DNA of 7,099 bases from an uncultured Flavobacteriales bacterium (GTDB lineage: Bacteria > Bacteroidota > Bacteroidia > Flavobacteriales > Schleiferiaceae): the NCBI GenBank assembly GCA_903821715.1, contig CAIJMB010000123.1, positions 1-7,099 of the forward strand. Direction: 5' to 3'. The position numbers and the translations under genes were made by a program. Numbering within the stretch: the stretch's first letter is position 1; every line of letters begins with the position of its first letter. The notes below the pieces were generated by a model, which did no database searches, had not been told where the DNA came from, and saw only the letters and a program-made list of their open reading frames with translations. Below are positions 1 through 7,068 of this stretch, piece after piece.

Positions 1-376
1 AGACAAGGTCATTCGCCTATTTCAACGCGATCGTTGTCGGTATGCGCCCAAGCAGGTGCATTCTGAAATCGAGGCTTCAGGCCCCATCGGACGACTGAAG
101 CACCGCATGAACCACAACACGTTTGTCGATTTACCTTCATGGGAGGCCAAGCTTCGCCGCTACGCCGAGTGGCAGGCGGGCGACTACGATGCGCGCACTC
201 CGCACATCACGCCCTACCATACGATGCTCAAGCCTGCGTGGCGCTTTGTAAAGCACTTTGTGCTTCGGGGCGGAATCCTCGACGGCTACGTCGGCTACAA
301 AGTATCCGCATACGCCGCATGGGCCGTGTGGTTGCGCTACGACGTGCTTCGCCGTCGCCGCGCGAGCCGCGACTAG
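1..376 (+). CDS. Family 2 glycosyltransferase, WaaE/KdtX-like, C-terminal part (5' end outside window)
   Basis: The frame is open from base 2 with no start needed inside the window and ends at TAG 374-376, giving 124 visible residues. The GTG at 56 is internal, because residues before it (DKVIRLFQRD, then CRYAPKQVH) already fit the family. The visible part matches what I know of the C-terminal half of WaaE/KdtX-type GT2 enzymes: an RLF...CRY...VH stretch, then LKHRMNH, an amphipathic segment with Lys/Arg/Tyr, and a hydrophobic RGGILDGYVGY segment near the end followed by a basic tail (RRRRASRD). Such enzymes add a sugar from a nucleotide-sugar donor to LPS core or another envelope glycan at the inner face of the cytoplasmic membrane. 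Family members are usually about 250 residues, so roughly half is missing, including the N-terminal nucleotide-binding fold and DXD-type motif. Donor and acceptor cannot be assigned. The family call is fairly secure; the LPS role is inference. Confidence 0.85.
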   Translation, partial: DKVIRLFQRDRCRYAPKQVHSEIEASGPIGRLKHRMNHNTFVDLPSWEAKLRRYAEWQAGDYDARTPHITPYHTMLKPAWRFVKHFVLRGGILDGYVGYKVSAYAAWAVWLRYDVLRRRRASRD

Positions 377-380
377 CCGG

Positions 381-2630
381 TTACTCGTGCTTGAGCACCT
401 TGATGGTTTGGCCGTTGCTGCAGTGCAGAATGCGAAGGCCGGGCGCACCAGCGTCTAAATGCCGAAGTGTGCCGCCAGCCTCAATTTTATGCTGTCCAAG
501 TAGCTGCCCATAGGCGTTGATTACGGTTACGACGAGTTCAGTGGCGCCCGAATTGACCAACGTCAGCTCTGAAGCAAACGGATTGGGGTAGGCGAGGAGT
601 GCAGGGCGCAGATTCAATTCAGGGCTGCTCAATGTCCCGGAATTCGATGCACTGGGGCTTGCGAACTGATCAAACACCACCCAGGTAAAAGCGTCGTCGT
701 GGCGGCGGCCAAAAGATTGGTCGGGCATGAGGGGCGGGAGGCGTACCTCGTCAAGATGCACCCAGCCTCCGTTGGATTGGGCATTCAGGGCCAAACCCTC
801 GCCATTCTTATCCAGCTTAAAATCAAGCGAACGGGTGAATCCGGTTCCGCCCGCGGCCCAAAAAAGGAGGCGGCCGTTGGCTGGAATGCTGTGGCCGCTC
901 AATGCAGCTTTGCCGGGGTTCGCGGAATTGTCGCTCAAAAAGAGCCCGTTGAGGCCCACGGGGCTCGAACTTGGATTCCGCAACTCAATCCAATCCTCGC
1001 GCGAACCGTTCGGAGCGGCTGGACCCGTGGCGTTGTCGCTGCAGGCCTCGTTAATCAGCACGTTGGGGTGCGCGTAGGTGGCCCAGAATGCGGGGCTACA
1101 GGGAGCTGAAGTGGACGCGTTGTGGTCGTCGGTTGCGGTCACGTAGTAGGAGATTCCGCCGACGCTCGCTGGAACCAAGCCCCCATACAGTCGGTCGCCC
1201 GCTAGCTCGTCTCCGTGGGTTCCGTCGTCAAAGAGTGTGAAGGATTGCCAGGATCCGCCGCTCGGCTGGTAGTGCAGCATCACGTTGGGTGTGGACTCAT
1301 CCCAGACTTCGACTTGGACCGGAATCACCCCAATGCCCCCATGGCCCGACAAGCGAGGGACAAACACAATGGGCTCCACATTTCCAGTGGGCACTTGACT
1401 CGACGTTGCGGCGATGCGCGAAGTCATAAAGGGGTGAATTCCTGATTTGACGTGGGCGCCCCCAGCGACGTCAAGCGCATTCCAAAAGTCGAGCGAATCG
1501 TAGCCGTAGTCGAAGGTGCGGTACACATCCTCTTCGACAAACGGAGCCAATTGGGCCCTCAATGCTTCGTTCCGGTTGCGCCATGCGGCGGACCCGGCAA
1601 GGGTTCCGAATTCGTTGAGAAACAGCTTCAAACGACGTTGAGCTGCGGGATTGGTGAGGATTTTGGTGTAGAGCGGGTAGGTTCCGAACTGAAACGGCGA
1701 CCGCGTCGCCCAGTCGATGTTGAACCAGTCGATTCCGAAGGTATTGTCGGCGTCGTACGAAATGAACTCCATCAGGCCGCTTGCGGGGTCCTCGTAGAGG
1801 TAAAAGTTGTTCTTGTTGAACGAGTGGTTGTCCCAATGGCCCGTGGTGACCTCCCAGGCCAGCCATTTTAAGTAGCTGTTGACGTTGAACACCGAATCTA
1901 GGGCACACAGCGCCTGAGTGCTCGTCGTGGCGTGAAGGGCGGTTACAAAGCGTGCAAGCCCGCTGTAGTCGTCTAACGTTTCATTCGTTTTAAGCTCGTA
2001 GACCTGTCTTCCGCCCGACATAAGTTTGTAGCTGTTGGGGTCTGTGCCCAAGTTGGCCAAATCTGCCGGCCACAAGCATTTATAAAGGTTTCCGGCATCC
2101 CGAGCGAAACGGTGCTCGACGAAGTCGTCGTTCAGGTGCTCAATGTTTGCGTAGAGTCCATAGGGCTGGCCGTTGATAAACAGCCGAACGTGGTTGACGC
2201 GCGGAGCCGGCATGCCGGCATCCTGTGCCAGTTCCCAGGCGATTCGGGCACGCATTATGCTCGGGTCGTTGTGCTCACCGTTGAGGTTCAGTTCTTTGAC
2301 GCCCTCAAGCCGAGTTCCCGATATAAAACTGTTGAACGAGATTTTAAAGGACTTCTTGCCACTGGTGCGCGAGGTGTTTCCGCGCAGTCGCAATCCGACT
2401 TCAACCCCAGATACCGTGTACCCTGGGGCGGTGTATGCAAAACTGGCGTGGTACTCGTAGTCGCTGGTGACATTCGCAAAAATGGCAGCCAGGCTGTCGG
2501 CCGGAATCGTGATGTCGATCCGCGGCACCACATCGGTCCGGTAGAATTCGTTCGCCGGAGGTTGAGGCAGGCGCTGTCCACTGGCCCCGATTGTGAGAAG
2601 GCCCAAGGCCCACATCCAAATTATTCGCAT
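381..2630 (-). CDS. Secreted CotH-kinase-like protein with lamin-tail domain and T9SS C-terminal sorting domain
   Basis: This 749-residue protein is read from ATG 2630-2628. The frame stays open to 2786, but the extra 52 residues overlap the upstream gene and lack a signal sequence, whereas the chosen start gives a good signal peptide (MRIIWMWALGLLTIGASG, then Gln at +1). Residues about 36-370 look like a CotH kinase-like domain: RLRGNTSR at 81-88, KKSFKISF at 92-99 (likely nucleotide-binding Lys), NLNGEHNDPSIMRAR at 115-129, the INGQPYGLY segment near 152-160, NHSFNKNNFYLY at 268-279, and DADNTFG at 293-299 as the likely metal-binding DxD. Residues about 418-510 form a beta-rich linker with an Asp/Gly-rich DDGTHGDELAGDRLYGG segment. 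Residues about 521-660 resemble a lamin-tail domain (INEACSDN, DWIELRNPSS, LFLSDN). Residues about 676-749 form a T9SS sorting domain with YPNPF at 681-685 and end in IKVLKHE. CotH proteins are atypical protein kinases; the substrate here is unknown. The gene lies 16 bases after the GH92 gene, so co-transcription is likely. Confidence 0.87.
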   Translation of the reverse strand: MRIIWMWALGLLTIGASGQRLPQPPANEFYRTDVVPRIDITIPADSLAAIFANVTSDYEYHASFAYTAPGYTVSGVEVGLRLRGNTSRTSGKKSFKISFNSFISGTRLEGVKELNLNGEHNDPSIMRARIAWELAQDAGMPAPRVNHVRLFINGQPYGLYANIEHLNDDFVEHRFARDAGNLYKCLWPADLANLGTDPNSYKLMSGGRQVYELKTNETLDDYSGLARFVTALHATTSTQALCALDSVFNVNSYLKWLAWEVTTGHWDNHSFNKNNFYLYEDPASGLMEFISYDADNTFGIDWFNIDWATRSPFQFGTYPLYTKILTNPAAQRRLKLFLNEFGTLAGSAAWRNRNEALRAQLAPFVEEDVYRTFDYGYDSLDFWNALDVAGGAHVKSGIHPFMTSRIAATSSQVPTGNVEPIVFVPRLSGHGGIGVIPVQVEVWDESTPNVMLHYQPSGGSWQSFTLFDDGTHGDELAGDRLYGGLVPASVGGISYYVTATDDHNASTSAPCSPAFWATYAHPNVLINEACSDNATGPAAPNGSREDWIELRNPSSSPVGLNGLFLSDNSANPGKAALSGHSIPANGRLLFWAAGGTGFTRSLDFKLDKNGEGLALNAQSNGGWVHLDEVRLPPLMPDQSFGRRHDDAFTWVVFDQFASPSASNSGTLSSPELNLRPALLAYPNPFASELTLVNSGATELVVTVINAYGQLLGQHKIEAGGTLRHLDAGAPGLRILHCSNGQTIKVLKHE

Positions 2631-2646
2631 GGTGTAAAGTTCGGGC

Positions 2647-5418
2647 TTACCGGGTCCTGATCGAAATTTCGTCGGCAAAGATGAAGGTTTGACCGCCGGC
2701 GCCAGGATGCCAACTGGGCAGGATTCCGGGATTGCGAAGCACAACGCGAATGGCCGCGATGCGCTGATCGCTTCGTGACGAAGCACTAAATCCTTTGCTC
2801 ACTCGGGCCACATAGCTGGGCTCTTCGTCCAGTGCCTTGGGCTCGATCCACTCCCCAACTTTTTGGGTCGTGCCGTCCGGCCGCTCGATCCACAATTCTC
2901 CACCAGCGGGCAGCGCAATCCACGACTTAATGTCCTTGAGCAATCGAATCTCAAGGTCAAAACCCTTAGTGCGGCGGATTTTATCGGGTCGAATCTCGAT
3001 CACTAAATCTTCACCTTGAACGCCGGTCCACTCGCCCTTGCGCCAATCCACATCGCCAAAGACGCCGTCTACTAAACTCGCCGAACCCGGATTGTACTGC
3101 GGGTTCGGGGTTCCCGAGATGATCTGTGCCGTCCATCCGTGGGGTTTTTTGGTCGTTTCTGCGACCGAACGGTGCCGCGTTACGCCGTCACCAGCGACCA
3201 ATGCTTTGCTTTCAGTGATTGTTTGCGGAACCCCATCCACAAACGCCGTGGTTTCGCCCTCAAATCGGCGCGGAACCTGGATCCGCGGCGCGGGCTGTAC
3301 CTCGCCCGCAATGCCGTGCTTCACGTTGCGGTAGGGCTCTAAGTTCGCGGCATTCGATCCGTGCTCAATGTGAATGCTTGCCCCTCGGGCCAAATCGGCA
3401 TGGTCTAGGTAGCTCTTGGATTGTGTCGATTCATTTCCAACGTGGTAACCCAACGCAAGCGGTCCGTCTCCGCTGCGAACGACATTTGTCGCAAGGCCCT
3501 CGGCCCGCAATGCAACACGATCCCAAATCATAGGGCCTACTGCATAGCGCGCCTCGCCGGGCACAAGAGGGTAGAGGCCCCACGAACTCATCACGTACCA
3601 CGCCGACATCTGCCCGCAGTCTTCGTTGCCCTGGTACCCGTCGGGCTGGTCGCTGTACATCGTTTCGAGGATCTCGCGAATCCGCTCGTGCCCTTTGTCG
3701 GGACGTTCAGTCGCCGCGTACAGCCATGCAATGTGGTGCGACGGCTCGTTGCCGTGGGCGTACTGCCCGATCAAGCCCGTGATGTCGGCCTGTTCGCGAC
3801 CCACGGTGGCCGACGGAGCGGCAAACAGCGCGTCAAGCTGACCTTCAAGCGTGCGGCCTAGGGCAGCGAGCATCGAATTCCAGCGTCCAAGGTCGTGCAC
3901 CGGAGCAAAGCTGTACTGCCACGCATTCGCCTCGGTAAAGTGGTTGTTGACCTCTCGTGGCTCAAAGCGCTGCATAAAATCGCCGTTGTCGCGCGGACGC
4001 ATCAATCCCGTCTCTGGGTCAAGCAGGCTAATCCAGCCCTGGCTACGGCGCCAAAACTGCTCGGCGACGTCACTTCGCCCAAGTCGCGCGGCGGTCCACG
4101 CGATCGTCGCGTCGTCGTAGCTGTACTCCAGCGTCTTCGAAACACTTTCGGACTCGTCCTGTATACTCAAATACCCGTTCGAACGGTAGTTCGGAATTCC
4201 GAATACCGGCGTCTGCGCCGTGGCCACCATCGCCTTGAGCAGGCGCTCGGAATCAATTTCGTAGCCTTTGGCGTGCGCGTCGGCCAGCACACTCACGCTG
4301 TGGTAGGCGATCATGCAGTTGGTTTCGTTTCCGGCCAACTCCCACACGGGCAGGCGGCCCGACTGCTCGTGCATGTCGAGCATCGTCGCAATAAAATCGC
4401 GGGTGCGTTCGGGCTGCACCAGCGCATAGAGCGGATGCGCCGTTCGGTAGGTGTCCCACAGCGAAAACACCGTGTAGTGCGCGTGGTCCGCGTCACTGTG
4501 AATGCGTCCGTCCATGCCGCGGTAGCGGCCGTCCACGTCGCTCCATAGATTCGGAACACTAAATGCATGGTAGAGCGCCGTCGCATAAATGCGTTTTTGG
4601 GCGGCGGAACCGCCCGCGACCTGAGCCCGGTCCAATTCGGCTTGCCACAATTCGGCGGTGCGCGCTGCACAGCCCTCAAAATTCCGTGACGAAGCCAGCG
4701 TGGCGCGAAGGTTTCGCTGTGCCCCTTGGCTATCGGTTCCTGAGAAACCAACTGCCAATTCTGTGGCGCGCGAAGAAAACGTAATCCGAACGTGCAGCGA
4801 ATCCACAATGTCAACCATCGCTCCAGCGGGTACGAACACTGCGAGGTAAGCGTGCTGTTCTTTGGCCCAAGCTTGGCTGACCCGACTCAAGTGAAGCACG
4901 GACCCCTCTAGGCGCGCTGAAGCCCGAAACACCCGATCGCGGTAGTTGAGGTCAATCCAAAGCTCTGGATTAGTGTTCGCTGCAAATGAGTAGCGGTGAA
5001 ATCCGCCCCGTTCGGCGGCGGTAAATTCCGCCTTCGTTCCGTTGCCCAACGTAACCCCGTAGTAGCCGGCGGTGGCGCGTTCGCTAGCCTTGCGAAAGGC
5101 TACAGGCTGGTCGGCAAAGGGCCCGCTCCAGGGTTTGAACAAGAAATCGCCGTAGTCGCCAACGCCGGTTCCGCTTAAGTGCGTGTGGCTAAAGCCCCAC
5201 ACCGTAGCGTCGGTATAGTGGTATCCGCTGCAGCCGTCCCAGCCCTCACGCCGCGTGTCGGGTCCGATTTGCACCATGCCAAACGGTGCGGTTGCGGCTG
5301 GGTGGGTGTGGCCGTGGCCGCCGGTTCCGATAAAGGGGTCAATGTCGCTTGCGCGAATCTGGGCCGCGGCCGTCCACGCCACCGTCAGGCTGCCAAGCAA
5401 AAGAAGAATTCGGGTCAT
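2647..5418 (-). CDS. Secreted GH92 family alpha-mannosidase with C-terminal accessory domain
   Basis: This 923-residue protein has a signal peptide at its start (MTRILLLLGSLTVAWTAAA, Gln at +1) and no lipobox Cys, so it is probably periplasmic or released. Residues about 23-235 are the GH92 N-terminal beta domain, with DPFIGTGGHGHTHPAAT, PFGMVQIGPDTR and GFSHTHLSGTG. The (alpha/alpha)6 catalytic part spans about 250-690, with FSLWDTYRTAHPL at 318-330, WELAGNETNCMIAYHS at 359-374, YSYDDATIAWTA at 432-443, TEANAWQYSF at 495-504, GNEPSHH at 556-562 and GNEDCGQMSAWYV at 597-609. These carry the acidic and Ca2+-binding residues characteristic of the family, so an active Ca2+-dependent, inverting exo-alpha-mannosidase is expected. 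The linkage cleaved cannot be told from motifs alone. Residues about 700-760 look like a small beta domain, and about 765-923 resemble an F5/8-type C or similar carbohydrate-binding fold, which is less certain. No T9SS sorting domain is seen. ATG 5418 is the only sensible start. The gene sits 27 bases after trmD and 16 before the CotH gene. Confidence 0.93.
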   Translation of the reverse strand: MTRILLLLGSLTVAWTAAAQIRASDIDPFIGTGGHGHTHPAATAPFGMVQIGPDTRREGWDGCSGYHYTDATVWGFSHTHLSGTGVGDYGDFLFKPWSGPFADQPVAFRKASERATAGYYGVTLGNGTKAEFTAAERGGFHRYSFAANTNPELWIDLNYRDRVFRASARLEGSVLHLSRVSQAWAKEQHAYLAVFVPAGAMVDIVDSLHVRITFSSRATELAVGFSGTDSQGAQRNLRATLASSRNFEGCAARTAELWQAELDRAQVAGGSAAQKRIYATALYHAFSVPNLWSDVDGRYRGMDGRIHSDADHAHYTVFSLWDTYRTAHPLYALVQPERTRDFIATMLDMHEQSGRLPVWELAGNETNCMIAYHSVSVLADAHAKGYEIDSERLLKAMVATAQTPVFGIPNYRSNGYLSIQDESESVSKTLEYSYDDATIAWTAARLGRSDVAEQFWRRSQGWISLLDPETGLMRPRDNGDFMQRFEPREVNNHFTEANAWQYSFAPVHDLGRWNSMLAALGRTLEGQLDALFAAPSATVGREQADITGLIGQYAHGNEPSHHIAWLYAATERPDKGHERIREILETMYSDQPDGYQGNEDCGQMSAWYVMSSWGLYPLVPGEARYAVGPMIWDRVALRAEGLATNVVRSGDGPLALGYHVGNESTQSKSYLDHADLARGASIHIEHGSNAANLEPYRNVKHGIAGEVQPAPRIQVPRRFEGETTAFVDGVPQTITESKALVAGDGVTRHRSVAETTKKPHGWTAQIISGTPNPQYNPGSASLVDGVFGDVDWRKGEWTGVQGEDLVIEIRPDKIRRTKGFDLEIRLLKDIKSWIALPAGGELWIERPDGTTQKVGEWIEPKALDEEPSYVARVSKGFSASSRSDQRIAAIRVVLRNPGILPSWHPGAGGQTFIFADEISIRTR

Positions 5419-5422
5419 ACCC

Positions 5423-5430
5423 GAAAGATA
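5423..5430 (-). promoter_or_regulatory. Possible internal promoter box in the trmD-GH92 gap
   Basis: On the minus strand this reads TATCTTTC, one base off the TAnnTTTG consensus. It ends 4 bases before the GH92 start codon, the same distance as the box ahead of the dioxygenase gene. No TTG lies at the expected -33 distance. It could let GH92 and the CotH gene be expressed apart from trmD, but chance similarity is quite possible. Confidence 0.2.
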
Positions 5431-5445
5431 ATGCGCCCCCGCGAG

Positions 5446-6123
5446 CTATTCGCCCAGCAGATCGGGTCGACGTTCGCGGGTGCGGGCGAGCGCCTGCTCC
5501 GCGCGCCACTGCTCAATCGCCGGAGTGTTGCCCGAAGTAAGGATTTCGGGCACTTTGAGCCCCCGAAACTCGGCCGGCCGCGTGTACACCGGTGGCGCCA
5601 GCAAATTGTCCTGAAACGAATCAGTCAGGGCCGAAGTTTCGTCATTGAGAACCCCCGGAATCAGGCGAATCAGGGCGTCCGCAATGACGGCTGCTGCGAG
5701 CTCGCCACCGCTCAGCACGTAGTCGCCAATCGAGATTTCGTGGGTGATTAGGGTGTCGCGTACCCGCTGGTCAATGCCCTTGTAGTGCCCGCAGACGATC
5801 ATCACGTTGCCGTACGCTGACATGCGGTTGGCCATCGGCTGATTCAGGGTTTCGCCATCAGGTGAAGTGTAGATTACCGCGTCGTACGTCCGCTGCGCCA
5901 TCAGGCCCTCGATGCATTCAAAAAGGGGTTCGGGCTTCATGACCATTCCGGCTCCGCCGCCAAACGCGTAGTCGTCGACTTGCTTGTGCTTACCGAGCCC
6001 AAATTCGCGCAAGTCGTGCAAGTGCACTTCGGCGAGGCCCTTGGTCTGGGCCCGCTTTAAAATAGACGCCTCAAACGGACTGCGAATCAGCTCCGGAAGC
6101 AGCGAAATAATGTCAATCCGCAC
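5446..6123 (-). CDS. trmD: tRNA (guanine-N1-)-methyltransferase TrmD
   Basis: TrmD uses S-adenosylmethionine to methylate N1 of G37, next to the anticodon of certain tRNAs, which prevents +1 frameshifting; it acts in the cytoplasm as a homodimer. The 225-residue protein is of normal length. It starts at GTG 6123-6121, which gives the expected N-terminus MRIDIISLLPEL. Family motifs are in order: DDYAFGGGAGMVMKPEP at 50-66, YTSPDG at 85-90, CGHYKGIDQR at 111-120, ISIGDYVLSGGELA at 130-143 (SPOUT trefoil-knot cofactor pocket), RLIPGVL at 153-159, DSF at 168-170 and PPVYTRPAEF at 177-186. Asp168 and Arg153 fit the known catalytic Asp/Arg pair. The start lies 3 bases after the stop of the dioxygenase gene, so translational coupling is likely. 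Unlike the common rpsP-rimM-trmD-rplS cluster, no ribosomal gene adjoins it here. Identification is very secure. Confidence 0.97.
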   Translation of the reverse strand: MRIDIISLLPELIRSPFEASILKRAQTKGLAEVHLHDLREFGLGKHKQVDDYAFGGGAGMVMKPEPLFECIEGLMAQRTYDAVIYTSPDGETLNQPMANRMSAYGNVMIVCGHYKGIDQRVRDTLITHEISIGDYVLSGGELAAAVIADALIRLIPGVLNDETSALTDSFQDNLLAPPVYTRPAEFRGLKVPEILTSGNTPAIEQWRAEQALARTRERRPDLLGE

Positions 6124-6126
6124 GAC

Positions 6127-7056
6127 TTACGCGAGGCCGATTTCGACGAGGCGCTCGTGCAGGTACGCACCCGCTGTGATGTCGCTGAACGCCTTGGGGC
6201 GGTCTGCAGAAATGCAGTGGTCCATGCAGTTGAGCGGCATGTCCTCTTTGGGATGCACAAAAAACGGCATTGAGAAGCGGGGTAAGTGGCGTTTTTCGGC
6301 GGTTGGATTCACCACGCGGTGGGTAGTGCTGGAAAGCACGCCATTTGTCAGTCGCTGCAGCATGTCGCCCACATTGATGACCAGCGCATCGTTGGTTACA
6401 TGAATCGGAACCCATTTTCCTTCAGAAATGACTTCGAGTCCCTCAGCCGATGCACCCATTAGCAACGTAATCAGGTTGATGTCTTCGTGGGCCGCGGCGC
6501 GAATTCCGTCTTCGGGAAGCTCGGGTTGGGCAGGGTAGTGGATGGCGCGAAAAATCGAATGTCCGCCAGCCAACGGGTCAGTAAAGTACTCGCGGTTGAC
6601 GCCGATGTGCAGGGCCACGGCCTTCATTAACTCATTGCCGATGGCTTCAAGCTTGAGGTAGGCGGCGCGCACGACTTCATCCATTCCTTCCACCACGGAA
6701 TTCACATTCACATTGCCACTTAGACCGCGCTCTTCGGCGTTCATCGGTCCCCATTGAAAAAACTCTTTGAGGTCGGCCGAAGTTTCGCCCTTGGCATGCT
6801 CGACGCCGAACGGCGTAAATCCGCGCTGCCCTTTGGCTCCTTCAAGTATGAATGCGCGCTTTGCCGCTTCGTCAAGGTTAAAAAACTGCTGCACCGAGGC
6901 ATAAAGTTGCTCGCGGTCCACAGAACCAAATCCATGGTCTTCAATTGCAGCAAAACCAAGGCTGCGGAACGCGCTACCGAGTTCCTCAGAAAAAGCGATC
7001 TGCTCTTCGGGACTGCCGTGCGTCCATTTTTGGAGTGAAAGGGTGGGAAGTTGCAT
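6127..7056 (-). CDS. 2-oxoglutarate/Fe(II)-dependent dioxygenase, isopenicillin N synthase-like family
   Basis: This 309-residue cytoplasmic enzyme belongs to the family that couples 2-oxoglutarate decarboxylation to oxidation of a second substrate. Residues about 3-120 form the DIOX_N-type region (LGFAAIEDHG at 33-42, FFNLDEAAKR, GQRGFTPFG), and about 165-280 the jelly-roll oxygenase core. The iron ligands are visible as H190-E-D192 (HxD, in AAHEDINLITLL) and H246 (in SSTTHRVVN), and the 2-oxoglutarate-binding RxS is R260-F-S262 (PRFSMPFF). The tail AGAYLHERLVEIGLA is usual for bacterial members. Isopenicillin N synthase itself uses a tripeptide and no 2-oxoglutarate; with the complete HxD...H and RxS set, a 2-oxoglutarate enzyme is more likely, and its substrate is unknown. 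ATG 7056-7054 is chosen because MQLPTLSLQ is a normal N-terminus. A second ATG at 7060 is out of frame. It is the first gene of the minus-strand run, with trmD 3 bases downstream. Confidence 0.9.
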   Translation of the reverse strand: MQLPTLSLQKWTHGSPEEQIAFSEELGSAFRSLGFAAIEDHGFGSVDREQLYASVQQFFNLDEAAKRAFILEGAKGQRGFTPFGVEHAKGETSADLKEFFQWGPMNAEERGLSGNVNVNSVVEGMDEVVRAAYLKLEAIGNELMKAVALHIGVNREYFTDPLAGGHSIFRAIHYPAQPELPEDGIRAAAHEDINLITLLMGASAEGLEVISEGKWVPIHVTNDALVINVGDMLQRLTNGVLSSTTHRVVNPTAEKRHLPRFSMPFFVHPKEDMPLNCMDHCISADRPKAFSDITAGAYLHERLVEIGLA

Positions 7057-7060
7057 CCAT

Positions 7061-7068
7061 CAAAGATA
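7061..7068 (-). promoter_or_regulatory. Bacteroidota-type -7 promoter box ahead of the dioxygenase gene
   Basis: On the minus strand the bases read TATCTTTG, a full match to the TAnnTTTG -7 element used by the primary sigma factor of Bacteroidota. It ends 4 bases before the ATG at 7056. The only upstream TTG in view (7097-7095) is 26 bases away, longer than the usual spacing of about 17-23, so no good -33 element is seen. If this box is used, transcription would begin at or within a few bases of the start codon. This is inference from one short motif. Confidence 0.4.

Noticed and set aside
597..609. Possible mixed-function or changed active site (dummy placeholder avoided): Glu in GNEDCG of GH92 instead of the GNDD form
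   Set aside because: As the family is known to me, GNEDCGQMSAWY is a common variant among Bacteroidota GH92 enzymes, so it is not evidence for loss of activity. Positions given are residues of the protein; the motif is encoded at 3592-3630 on the minus strand.
2675..2682. CATCTTTG on the minus strand as a promoter for the CotH gene
   Set aside because: It is inside GH92 coding sequence, has a mismatch at the first base of the TAnnTTTG box, lies more than 40 bases from the start, and encodes ordinary residues of the last strand of GH92.
2631..2786. N-terminal extension of the CotH-like protein from an ATG at 2786, adding 52 residues
   Set aside because: It overlaps the 3' end of the GH92 gene by 140 bases, the added residues resemble no domain, and it would bury a clear signal peptide that starts at 2630.
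3895..4548. Long plus-strand frame of 217 codons opposite the GH92 gene
   Set aside because: It is rich in Arg, Val and His as expected for the complement of a GC-rich gene, shows no family motif, and lies wholly inside a well-supported gene. The same applies to the other long plus-strand frames at 1452-1871, 2112-2660 and 5179-5751.
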